NCBI GenBank assembly: GCA_041984885.1
Contig: JBHIXH010000037.1
Coordinates: 1 to 22,447 of the forward strand
DNA: 22,447 bases
Reading direction: 5' to 3'
DNA from: UBA4486 sp041984885
GTDB lineage: Bacteria; Pseudomonadota; Gammaproteobacteria; Eutrophobiales; Eutrophobiaceae
Shown: positions 1 to 6,442 of the stretch, piece by piece
Numbering within the stretch: the first letter of the stretch is position 1
How the letters are laid out: each line of letters opens with the position of its first letter
Program-made: the position numbers and the translations under genes
Notes under the pieces: generated by a model
The model's database searches: none
The model's input: only the letters and a program-made list of their open reading frames with translations
What the model was told of the DNA's origin: nothing

Positions 1-262
1 CCGAGTTATCAAAAATTAATTCAACGGCAGCCTGGCCTACCGGTTGGCGCGCGTTGGAGCCATTAAAGATAACGTCGGTTAGAGAATCACCACGCAGGTG
101 TTTGGCCGACGATTCGCCCATGACCCAGGTCACGGCATCGATGATGTTGGATTTGCCACAGCCGTTCGGCCCCACAATTCCGACCAGGTTACCGGGGACT
201 GTTAGCGTGGTGGGATCAACGAAAGATTTAAACCCGGATAACTTGATCTTGCGTAAGCGCAT
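1..262 (-). CDS. smc: Chromosome partition protein SMC, N-terminal fragment
   Basis: Only the first 87 or so codons lie in the window; the gene continues past its left edge. SMC is the ATPase core of the condensin-like complex (with ScpA and ScpB) that compacts and segregates the chromosome. The fragment begins MRLRKIKLSGFKSF, the usual opening of SMC heads, and has a complete Walker A loop, GPNGCGKS, at residues 31-38. It continues with a typical head segment (AVTWVMGESSAKHLRG, then DVIFNGS). The ATG at 260-262 fits the family's N-terminus exactly; the Shine-Dalgarno sequence is weak. It is divergent from queF across an AT-rich spacer. Identification as SMC rather than RecN or another ABC-type repair ATPase rests on the opening motif and the ESSAKxLRG segment and is secure. 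Confidence 0.95.
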   Translation of the reverse strand, partial: MRLRKIKLSGFKSFVDPTTLTVPGNLVGIVGPNGCGKSNIIDAVTWVMGESSAKHLRGDSLTDVIFNGSNARQPVGQAAVELIFDNS

Positions 263-470
263 GGAGCGCTACAATAGCAGACGAGCGGTCTGAAAAACAA
301 GCCAGTAAATATATCTATTATTTACATTAAATATAAGTTATATATTATTGTTTATATTATATTTATTATGGTTTTTATTCTGTTTTTAAAGTGCTTTATC
401 AAGTACTCGAAATCGAGTCAATTTCTTTTATGTTATGGTTCGCGCTCGCGTAATTCAGGAATTGATTTAT
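263..470. promoter_or_regulatory. AT-rich divergent spacer between smc and queF, with a palindrome
   Basis: This spacer must carry the promoters of both smc and queF. Positions 300-380 are almost pure A/T, far more so than the flanking genes. A short palindrome, ACTCGA-AA-TCGAGT, lies at 405-418, about 50 bases before the queF start. It could be an operator or a small hairpin. I could not fix -35/-10 pairs with confidence because the composition gives many chance matches. I see no preQ1 riboswitch. Confidence 0.45.
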
Positions 471-860
471 ATGAGTGATACCGCTGTTGAAAAGCTGGAA
501 ACGTTTGCCAATCCGGCGCCGCAAAATGATTACACCATTCACATTCGCATACCGGAGTTTACCTGTTTGTGCCCGAAAACCGGTCAACCCGATTTTGCCG
601 AACTGCTGCTTGACTATGTGCCCGATCAACTCTGTGTCGAGTTGAAATCATTAAAGCTTTACACCTGGTCATTCCGCGAACAGGGAGCGTTCCATGAAGC
701 AATTACGAATACCATACTGCGCGACCTGGCGGACCTGATCCAGCCCAGGTTCATGCGGTTAACGGCCAGATTTAATGTCCGCGGCGGCATCTATACTACC
801 GTGGTCGTTGAGCATATAAAAAAGGACTGGCAAGCCCCCGCACTCATCAACCTGCCCTGA
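471..860 (+). CDS. queF: NADPH-dependent 7-cyano-7-deazaguanine reductase QueF, short type
   Basis: QueF reduces preQ0 to preQ1 in the queuosine tRNA-modification pathway. With the ATG at 471 the protein has 129 residues, the single-domain type known from Bacillus rather than the long tandem form of enteric bacteria. The catalytic region is plain: EFTCLCPKTGQPD (residues 29-41) carries the nucleophile Cys34 and Asp41. VELKSLKLY (57-64 region) matches the family's VESKSLKLY signature with a Ser-to-Leu change, and FHE (74-76) supplies the conserved His and Glu. The open frame extends 12 codons upstream, but 471 is preferred: AGGA at 457-460 is well spaced and the N-terminus then matches the family. 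cysZ starts 15 bases downstream, suggesting co-transcription. Confidence 0.95.
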   Translation: MSDTAVEKLETFANPAPQNDYTIHIRIPEFTCLCPKTGQPDFAELLLDYVPDQLCVELKSLKLYTWSFREQGAFHEAITNTILRDLADLIQPRFMRLTARFNVRGGIYTTVVVEHIKKDWQAPALINLP

Positions 861-875
861 GAAATCGCACCTGTC

Positions 876-1592
876 ATGTCTGAGCTGCTCAACGGAGCCC
901 GTTACTTCCTGTCCGGCTTTTCCCTGATACTTCAACCCGGTATCCGCAAATTTGCCGTTGTCCCGATATTAATTAATGCACTGCTGTTCGCTCTGGTGAT
1001 CCTGTTCGGTGCGGCGGCCATGAATGACTTTGTGAATTCACTCAGCGGGTGGTGGGAGTATCTGCAGTGGTTGCTATGGCCATTATTCGTCATCGTCACG
1101 CTGACCGTCGTTTTTTTTACATTCTCGATTGTGGCCAATCTGATCGGCGCGCCGTTTAATGGTTTTCTCGCCGAGGCAGTTGAAAATCATCTGCGCGGCA
1201 ATCCGGACGGCGAACAGTCCATCACGGGCAGCATGACACAGGAAATCATCAAGGCGATACGTTCCGAGTCAGCCAAATTTCTGTATTTCATCAAGCGTGC
1301 TATCCCGCTGTTGATCCTGATGTTTATTCCAGGCCTGCAGATTCTCTGGGTTCTGTTTGGTGCCTGGATGCTGGCACTGGAATACATCGACTATCCGATG
1401 GGCAATCATGGACATACATTCACGGAAGAACGTGACCGCCTGAAGCAAAGACGCTTGCTGGCACTGGGCTTCGGTGGTGCAGTCATGCTGATGACAATGA
1501 TTCCACTGGTCAACTTTATCGTAATGCCGGTAGCCGTGGCGGGCGCTACCCGGCTCTGGGTGCAGGAGTTGACTGGACAGAATTCCGGCTAA
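876..1592 (+). CDS. cysZ: CysZ/EI24-family sulfate transport membrane protein
   Basis: This 238-residue integral membrane protein belongs to the EI24/CysZ family, whose enterobacterial member takes up sulfate for cysteine synthesis. The opening (SELLNGARYFLSGFSLILQPGIRKFAVVPI, residues 2-31) matches the amphipathic start and first helix of CysZ. Hydrophobic stretches lie near residues 27-47, 62-88, 141-167 and 194-224. A short IGAPFNGFLAEAVE segment follows the second pair and is typical of the family. The ATG at 876 gives the canonical N-terminus, although no good ribosome binding site precedes it. It follows queF closely and probably shares its transcript. No sulfur-assimilation gene is adjacent, so the sulfate role rests on family membership alone. 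Confidence 0.85.
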   Translation: MSELLNGARYFLSGFSLILQPGIRKFAVVPILINALLFALVILFGAAAMNDFVNSLSGWWEYLQWLLWPLFVIVTLTVVFFTFSIVANLIGAPFNGFLAEAVENHLRGNPDGEQSITGSMTQEIIKAIRSESAKFLYFIKRAIPLLILMFIPGLQILWVLFGAWMLALEYIDYPMGNHGHTFTEERDRLKQRRLLALGFGGAVMLMTMIPLVNFIVMPVAVAGATRLWVQELTGQNSG

Positions 1593-1612
1593 TTCAGGCA
1601 AAAATCATGTTT

Positions 1613-1631
1613 GCCAGCCCTCTGGCTTTCT
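1613..1631 (+). terminator. Weak hairpin after cysZ
   Basis: GCCAG (1613-1617) and CTGGC (1622-1626) can pair across a CCCT loop, followed by TTTCT. The stem is only 5 bp and the T-run is interrupted, so it would be a poor intrinsic terminator. It could partly separate cysZ from dksA. Confidence 0.25.
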
Positions 1632-1672
1632 GGTAAAAATGCACGCCTTAAAAAATCCAAGCTGAAATTACG

Positions 1673-2443
1673 ATGGCCGCGAAAAAGAAAACCAGCAAGA
1701 AAAAATCAGCCAAGAAGAAGACTGCATCGAAAAAGACTGCGGTCAAAAAGAAAACGGCCGCGCGCAAAAAGCTGGCAAAAAAAGGCAAAAAAGCTACCAC
1801 GAAGAAAAAGACTATAAGCAGGAAAAAGTCTGTGACAAAGAAAAAAACGTCAGCTAAAAAATCAGCGAAAACCACAACCAAAAAGAAGGCTAAAAAGAAA
1901 GTCGCGAAAAAAACCACGAAGAAAAAAGCGGCGACGAAAAAAGCAGCATCCAGTAGCAAGGCAGCGACCAGCAGGAAAGCAACAACCAAACGTAAACCGG
2001 CAGGCGCTGCAGCCGAAAAGCCGGATTTCACGCCTTACCGACGCAAGAAAAACGAAGAGTACATGAGCGATGAACAGCTCGAGCATTTTCGTGAAATCCT
2101 TACCGAATGGAAAAACCAGTTGCTGGATGAAGTCAACCGTACTGTCAGCCATATGAAAGAAGACGCAAGTAACTTTGCGGACCCGGCTGATCGTGCCACG
2201 CAGGAAGAAGAGTTTGGACTGGAACTGCGGACGCGTGATCGTGAAAGAAAACTGTTACGCAAGATAAATTCAGCCCTGTCGCGCATTGATGAAGGCAGCT
2301 ACGGTTATTGTGAAGAGACTGGCGAGGAGATTGGCATACAAAGACTTGAGGCCCGCCCGGTTGCAACCTTGTGCCTGGAAGCGCAGGAACGTCATGAAAT
2401 GCGTGAACGCCAGTTTCGAGATATTGAAGATCGCGATCGTTGA
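1673..2443 (+). CDS. dksA: DksA-type RNA polymerase-binding regulator with a long lysine-rich N-terminal tail
   Basis: DksA binds the RNA polymerase secondary channel and, with ppGpp, resets transcription during starvation. The conserved part (about residues 121-256) aligns along its whole length with the E. coli protein. The coiled-coil tip DPADRA (170-175) keeps both key aspartates, and RLEARP (224-229) is intact. Two features are unusual. Residues 1-115 form a histone H1-like tail of Lys, Ala and Thr repeats (AAKKKTSKKK and similar). The zinc site is halved: Cys213-x2-Thr216 and Cys234-x2-Ala237 replace the four-cysteine finger. That Cys/Thr, Cys/Ala pattern is known from DksA2 of Pseudomonas aeruginosa, which works without zinc. 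An internal ATG at 2063 would give a tailless product starting MSDEQLEHF, but it loses the conserved PY...EEY segment. The stop codon is in frame with gluQ. Confidence 0.93.
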   Translation: MAAKKKTSKKKSAKKKTASKKTAVKKKTAARKKLAKKGKKATTKKKTISRKKSVTKKKTSAKKSAKTTTKKKAKKKVAKKTTKKKAATKKAASSSKAATSRKATTKRKPAGAAAEKPDFTPYRRKKNEEYMSDEQLEHFREILTEWKNQLLDEVNRTVSHMKEDASNFADPADRATQEEEFGLELRTRDRERKLLRKINSALSRIDEGSYGYCEETGEEIGIQRLEARPVATLCLEAQERHEMRERQFRDIEDRDR

Positions 2444-2452
2444 TATCAGCGA

Positions 2453-3388
2453 ATTAGTCATATCACTGAACAAACAACCTCTACTCATGTCGGTCGATTC
2501 GCGCCGACACCGACCGGCCCATTACATTTCGGTTCTATTGTCACGGCAGTCGCCAGCTACCTGCAGGCGAAATCCGGTCAAGGCACCTGGAATGTGCGCA
2601 TTGACGATGTCGATACCCCGAGAATAACCAGGGAATCCATTCCCGATATTCTTCGAACACTGGAGTCCTTCCACCTGTATTGGGACGGTGAGGTTGTCTA
2701 CCAGTCCAGGCGGCAGCAGCGATACGATGAAGCATTGCAACGACTCATCGATCTTGATGTGGTTTTTCCCTGTGCCTGCAGTCGCAGGAAATTACCGGAC
2801 GGCCCCTACCCGGGCACCTGTCGCAATGGATTACCCGCAGGCAAACAGGGTCGCTCAATCCGCTTTAAAGTCAACGATGGCATAACCGGATTTATCGATG
2901 GACTGCAGGGGGAATATCAACAGAATCTTGCCAACGATGTCGGTGATTTTATTATTCATCGTGGCGATGATATCACCTCGTATCACCTGAGCGTCGTCAT
3001 TGATGATGCTGATGCGGGGATTACCGACATTGTCCGCGGTGTTGATTTGATCGCCTCCACACCCAGACAGATCGCATTACAAATTCAACTCGGGATACAG
3101 CAACCCGACTACATGCACCTGCCGGTCGCAACAGATCGCAGCGGGACAAAACTGAGCAAGCAAACGCATGCAAAACCAGTGACTGATTTCCCCGTTCAGC
3201 AGGTTATGTTTGATGCACTGGAATTTTTACAGCAGAGACCGGAATCCTCATTACGATCAGAATCCGTCGAGGTCATGCTGGAATGGGCAATCCGAAACTG
3301 GGACATCAGTCGGTTAAGCAACTGCACACAACTAGAGGCGCCTGTCGCTTACGCGGCAGATACGCGCCCCGGCACGACTAGTCGTTAA
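2453..3388 (+). CDS. gluQ: Glutamyl-Q tRNA(Asp) synthetase, no canonical start codon
   Basis: GluQ (YadB) is a truncated glutamyl-tRNA synthetase paralogue. It places glutamate on the queuosine base of tRNA(Asp), so it acts downstream of the pathway that queF serves. The sequence shows HVGRFAPTPTGPLHFGS (nucleotide-binding HxGS loop), RIDDVDTPR, a zinc site CAC...Y...C (from CACSRRKLPDGPYPGTC) and the KLSKQ loop (equivalent to KMSKS). All are intact. The oddity is the start. Between the dksA stop (2441-2443) and the first conserved residue the same frame is open, with no ATG, GTG or TTG. The first candidates are ATT at 2453 and ATC at 2462. The next GTG, at 2594, would delete the HxGS loop. 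No Shine-Dalgarno is evident. I give the ATT provisionally. Alternatives are stop readthrough from dksA, coupled reinitiation, or a lost or misread base near the out-of-frame ATG at 2487. The end overlaps aroF by 11 bases. Confidence 0.85.
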   Translation: MSHITEQTTSTHVGRFAPTPTGPLHFGSIVTAVASYLQAKSGQGTWNVRIDDVDTPRITRESIPDILRTLESFHLYWDGEVVYQSRRQQRYDEALQRLIDLDVVFPCACSRRKLPDGPYPGTCRNGLPAGKQGRSIRFKVNDGITGFIDGLQGEYQQNLANDVGDFIIHRGDDITSYHLSVVIDDADAGITDIVRGVDLIASTPRQIALQIQLGIQQPDYMHLPVATDRSGTKLSKQTHAKPVTDFPVQQVMFDALEFLQQRPESSLRSESVEVMLEWAIRNWDISRLSNCTQLEAPVAYAADTRPGTTSR

Positions 3389-4484
3389 TCAACTTTCGTC
3401 TTGCCTCGTAGGCTTCACGAACGATTCGAACATCGTCGAGGAACCAGGGTAATTCCTCCAGCGTTAACGCCTGCGCCCCATCGACCAGCGCCTGTTGCGG
3501 TCGGGGATGAAAATCCACCAGCACCATGTTAGCACCGCTGATGATCCCCTGCCCGGTTGCATGCAAAATATCCGGAATACCATCCGGCCCGGCCTCACGC
3601 GTACCGACGGAGTGTGAGGGATCGATACAGACCGGCATGCGCGTTATGCGTTTGACGACGGGGACATGTGAAAAATCGACCAGATTACGATGTGGGTCAC
3701 CGAGGTTGGTTTTCATACCGCGCAGACAAAAGACAACATTGCGGTTACCCTCACTGGCGAGGTACTCGGCTGCGTTCAAGGATTCCTCCAACGTGATGCC
3801 AAAACCACGTTTTAATAAAACCGGAAATGTTTTTTGTCTGCCGACAGCCTTGAGTAACTCAAAATTTTGTGTGTTGCGGGTGCCGATTTGCAGCATGACG
3901 CCGGTACAGTTACCGGCCTGTTGCAAGGCTTCATTGATTTCATCGATATGGTCATCATGCGTGATTTCCATTGCAACCACCTTGATGTCGTATTTGCCGG
4001 CCAGCTCAAACACATACGGCAGGCATTCCTTACCGTGTCCCTGAAATGAATAGGGATTTGTCCTTGGTTTGTATGCCCCCATTCTGGCACATTGCAGTTG
4101 GTTCTCCTGCAGCGCCCTGAACATTAGTTCGACATGCTCGCGGCTGTCTACAGCACATAATCCGGCGACAACATGCAGATTATCCTGACCAAATGTCACT
4201 CCGTTATACTCGAATTGACTGGAACGAACATCTTCATTGTGTCTGCCGAGGATTCGATATTCGCGTGATACACGCACCACCCGTTCTACGGCAGCAAAAC
4301 TCTCGATCATGTCCTGATTGAGCGCAGCCGTCTCGCCTATCAGATACAACTCGGTTAATACCTGCTGCGCGCCGTATTCATCATGCGTATTGATCCTGAT
4401 ATTCGGCAGATTGGACAGATATTCGGTCAACTGTTTGTAGTCATCGTCTTCCTTATTAATATCCGGTTTTAAAATTACAATCAT
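3378..4484 (-). CDS. aroF: 3-deoxy-7-phosphoheptulonate (DAHP) synthase, type I-beta
   Basis: DAHP synthase condenses phosphoenolpyruvate and erythrose 4-phosphate, the first step of aromatic amino acid synthesis. The 368-residue protein starts MIVILKPD and has a ferredoxin-like N-terminal domain (about residues 1-75), as in the Thermotoga type I-beta enzyme, where this domain mediates feedback control. The barrel contains MGAYKPRTNPYSFQG, QIGTRNTQNFELL, VLLKRGF and CIDPSHS, the substrate- and metal-binding signatures. Two departures are visible. AGPC, which carries the metal-ligand Cys, reads AGLC. The metal-ligand Glu of the VEVHP segment is Asp here (LVDFHP). Both are conservative, so activity is likely but untested. 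The ribosome binding site, AAAAGG with a 9-base spacing, is good. A leader hairpin sits just upstream. The gene is convergent with gluQ and divergent from the protease gene. Confidence 0.92.
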   Translation of the reverse strand: MIVILKPDINKEDDDYKQLTEYLSNLPNIRINTHDEYGAQQVLTELYLIGETAALNQDMIESFAAVERVVRVSREYRILGRHNEDVRSSQFEYNGVTFGQDNLHVVAGLCAVDSREHVELMFRALQENQLQCARMGAYKPRTNPYSFQGHGKECLPYVFELAGKYDIKVVAMEITHDDHIDEINEALQQAGNCTGVMLQIGTRNTQNFELLKAVGRQKTFPVLLKRGFGITLEESLNAAEYLASEGNRNVVFCLRGMKTNLGDPHRNLVDFSHVPVVKRITRMPVCIDPSHSVGTREAGPDGIPDILHATGQGIISGANMVLVDFHPRPQQALVDGAQALTLEELPWFLDDVRIVREAYEARRKLIND

Positions 4485-4502
4485 GATTGTTTGCCTTTTT
4501 AT

Positions 4503-4528
4503 ATCGGGCTGAAATACCCGATTTTGTT
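4503..4528 (-). promoter_or_regulatory. Leader hairpin immediately upstream of aroF ribosome binding site
   Basis: ATCGGG (4503-4508) and CCCGAT (4517-4522) form a 6-bp stem with an 8-base loop. In the aroF transcript the stem ends a few bases before the AAAAGG ribosome binding site. It may influence aroF translation or transcription. On the plus strand the stem is followed by TTTTGTT-like sequence, but no plus-strand gene ends here, so a terminator role is less likely. Confidence 0.3.
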
Positions 4529-4556
4529 AATTTATCTCAAACTATTCAGAAAACCA

Positions 4557-4586
4557 CTGAACCCGTGAACGCGCATCATCTATAAT
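4557..4586 (+). promoter_or_regulatory. Sigma-70-type promoter for the aspartic protease gene
   Basis: A perfect TATAAT (4581-4586) lies 40 bases before the ATG at 4627. The best upstream hexamer, CTGAAC (4557-4562), has an 18-base spacing but matches the -35 consensus poorly. Confidence 0.5.
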
Positions 4587-4626
4587 AGTAAGAAAACGAC
4601 TCTACGTACGCCAGGGCACTGTTTCG

Positions 4627-5262
4627 ATGAACCGCTTTTTTCTGTTGCTGTTGATATTTTATCCGATAACGAGCTGGTCAGTCGGTAAAATCAAGGTTGA
4701 TGGCCTGTTTAAAGACAAGGCTGTGATTACGGTTGATGGCAAGCAACGTTTGCTGAGCAAGGGCAAAACCAGTCCGGAAGGCATAACACTGATCGAGGCC
4801 AACAGTCGCGAGGCCATCATTGAAATTAATGGTGAACAGCAGACATTAACACTGGGTTCGCACATTGGCAGTGAATTCACATCCGATAAATCCAAAAAAC
4901 AGATAACCATAGCGCCGGATGCTGGCGGCATGTACCTGGTCAACGGCAGCATTAACGGCTTTCAGGTTGAATTTCTTGTTGATACAGGCGCCACCCTGGT
5001 TTCGATGAACAAGCATGAAGCCAAAAGAGTCGGACTTGATTATCGTCTTGAAGGGAAAGAAAGTGCTTCCTACACGGCGTCCGGCATCAGCAAGGTGTAC
5101 CTTATGAATCTCGACAAGGTAAAAGTCGGGGATATTGTCGTGAATGATGTACAGGCATCCGTTCATGACAGTGATCACCCGCACGTTATCTTGCTGGGCA
5201 ATTCTTTTCTTGAAAAACTTGATTTGCAGCGCGAAGGAAAATTGTTAAAGCTGCTGAAATAG
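4627..5262 (+). CDS. Periplasmic retropepsin-like aspartic protease (clan AA)
   Basis: This 211-residue protein has an N-terminal signal peptide (residues 1 to about 18, hydrophobic FFLLLLIFYPITSW) and a single retropepsin-type domain. The catalytic Asp is in LVDTGATLVSM, at residue 119. The second conserved element, LLGNSFLEKL, is near residue 189 and matches the family's hydrophobic-hydrophobic-Gly turn. The DTG, the spacing and the short length fit the bacterial TIGR02281-type clan AA proteases, which are thought to act as homodimers. The first 90 residues form a separate beta-rich region of unknown role. AGGG at 4613-4616 is a reasonable ribosome binding site. The gene stands alone, convergent with the adenosyltransferase gene with 4 bases between stops. 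Substrate unknown. Confidence 0.85.
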   Translation: MNRFFLLLLIFYPITSWSVGKIKVDGLFKDKAVITVDGKQRLLSKGKTSPEGITLIEANSREAIIEINGEQQTLTLGSHIGSEFTSDKSKKQITIAPDAGGMYLVNGSINGFQVEFLVDTGATLVSMNKHEAKRVGLDYRLEGKESASYTASGISKVYLMNLDKVKVGDIVVNDVQASVHDSDHPHVILLGNSFLEKLDLQREGKLLKLLK

Positions 5263-5266
5263 ATAT

Positions 5267-5833
5267 TCAGGCGGACTGTTTCAGCCGGGCGCTTTCCCAG
5301 TAAACCTCTTTACCACCTTTTTGTAATACCAGGGTACGTGCGAATACGAACAACAGATCCGACAGTCGGTTCAGATATACGACGGTAGTCGGGTTTACGT
5401 ATTCGTCACGTGCCAGCGTTACCAGGGTACGTTCGGCACGCCGACATACACTACGCGCCATGTGACACAATGCCCCGGGCATATTACCTCCCGGCAGTAT
5501 AAACTCCTTCAACGCAGGCAGTTCTTCATTGTATGTCTCGATCAATTCCTCGAGACGGGTAACCGACTCCTGACCGAGCCGATCCTGTCCAGGCATGGAT
5601 AACTCTCCACCAATGTCGAACAGTCGATGTTGAATATTTCGCAGGTAACCGGCGATATCATCGCTGGGACCACTCGCGGCCAGCACACCAATCAGACTGT
5701 TCAGTTCATCGATTTCGCCGATACATTCGATTCGCTGTGAATTCTTGTCCACTCGACTGCCATCGGCGAGACCGGTAGTCCCGACATCGCCGGTCGCGGT
5801 GGTGACTTTTGAAACGCGGTTGCCCGAGCTCAT
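5267..5833 (-). CDS. PduO-type cob(I)alamin adenosyltransferase
   Basis: The enzyme transfers the adenosyl group of ATP to cob(I)alamin, making coenzyme B12 (adenosylcobalamin). The 188-residue protein has the N-terminal ATP-binding signature TATGDVGTTGLADGSRV (11-27), then ECIGEIDELNSLIG. C-terminal motifs are ARSVCRRAERT and YLNRLSDLLFVFAR. All are hallmarks of the PduO family rather than the CobA or EutT families. A strong AGGAGAGG ribosome binding site precedes the ATG. The start lies 14 bases after the DUF6580 gene stop, so the two are one transcript. It is the last gene of the riboswitch-led unit: receptor, membrane protein, then conversion to the coenzyme. I leave the symbol blank because pduO and cobO names are used inconsistently. 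Confidence 0.93.
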   Translation of the reverse strand: MSSGNRVSKVTTATGDVGTTGLADGSRVDKNSQRIECIGEIDELNSLIGVLAASGPSDDIAGYLRNIQHRLFDIGGELSMPGQDRLGQESVTRLEELIETYNEELPALKEFILPGGNMPGALCHMARSVCRRAERTLVTLARDEYVNPTTVVYLNRLSDLLFVFARTLVLQKGGKEVYWESARLKQSA

Positions 5834-5847
5834 TCGCCCCTCTCCTT

Positions 5848-6378
5848 TTAAGCTGTGTTAGGAAGGCGCGAATTAGAACTTATTTTTATCAGGTATTCAA
5901 ACAAACCAAACATCGCTGCTCCATAGACCAGGTTACCCGCCAGCGTATAACCAAAAAACGGAATCGCAGCCAGGAAGCAGGTCAGCAAGCCGGACAACGT
6001 CATCGGATACAGTGTGCCACTGAACCAGACGCCCAGGTTGGATACCAGGAAAAACAGCAAAGCTGAGGCAAAACAGGCAGTTACTATATTTAGTACATGA
6101 CGTTTTTGACTCAGCAAGCGTTTTCCAATGTACATGCTGAGCATGAATCCGATGTAGACAAACAGCATCGAGACGGGATCATACAGACCCAGGATTAAAT
6201 CACTGATGAACAGTGCAATGACCGGGACGATCCAGGCAGCAATACGGTCGGCATAGGCCCCGGTGTAGAGTCCAAGCGCACCCACTGGCGTAAAATTCGG
6301 CGGGTGTGGCAGTAGTCTGGCCAATGTCGCGAGGACGACGATTCCATAATAGGCGGCTTGTTCAGATCGAATTTTCAT
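5848..6378 (-). CDS. DUF6580-type membrane protein, possible cobalamin permease component
   Basis: This 176-residue protein has about five hydrophobic helices and no large soluble domain. The N-terminus contains ARLLPHPPNFTPVGALGLY, a motif I associate with DUF6580 proteins, which resemble substrate-binding (S) subunits of energy-coupling factor transporters. ISDLILGLYDP, near residue 60, also fits that fold. Its position between a BtuB-like receptor and a cobalamin adenosyltransferase, behind a cobalamin riboswitch, suggests it moves cobalamin or a precursor across the inner membrane. That is inference from context. No BtuCDF or ECF ATPase genes are in the window. AAGGAT upstream of the ATG is a good ribosome binding site, and the gap to btuB is 64 bases. 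Confidence 0.75.
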   Translation of the reverse strand: MKIRSEQAAYYGIVVLATLARLLPHPPNFTPVGALGLYTGAYADRIAAWIVPVIALFISDLILGLYDPVSMLFVYIGFMLSMYIGKRLLSQKRHVLNIVTACFASALLFFLVSNLGVWFSGTLYPMTLSGLLTCFLAAIPFFGYTLAGNLVYGAAMFGLFEYLIKISSNSRLPNTA

Positions 6379-6442
6379 CGGGATATCCTTCTTGTCATTT
6401 CACATCAATTATAACGAATCTATGGTAATGAATGCGGCTTAA

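Noticed and set aside
263..470. preQ1 riboswitch before queF
   Set aside because: I looked for a short C-rich and A-rich aptamer before the gene and found only AT-rich sequence and one palindrome.
1648..2031. Long minus-strand frame rich in Phe, Val and Ala opposite dksA
   Set aside because: It is the antisense of the lysine codon repeats; hydrophobic sequence there is a by-product of AAA/AAG codons.
3526..4044. 172-codon plus-strand frame inside aroF
   Set aside because: The minus strand encodes a complete DAHP synthase across the whole span.
4503..4528. Intrinsic terminator for a plus-strand transcript
   Set aside because: No plus-strand gene ends upstream; position next to the aroF ribosome binding site makes a leader role likelier.
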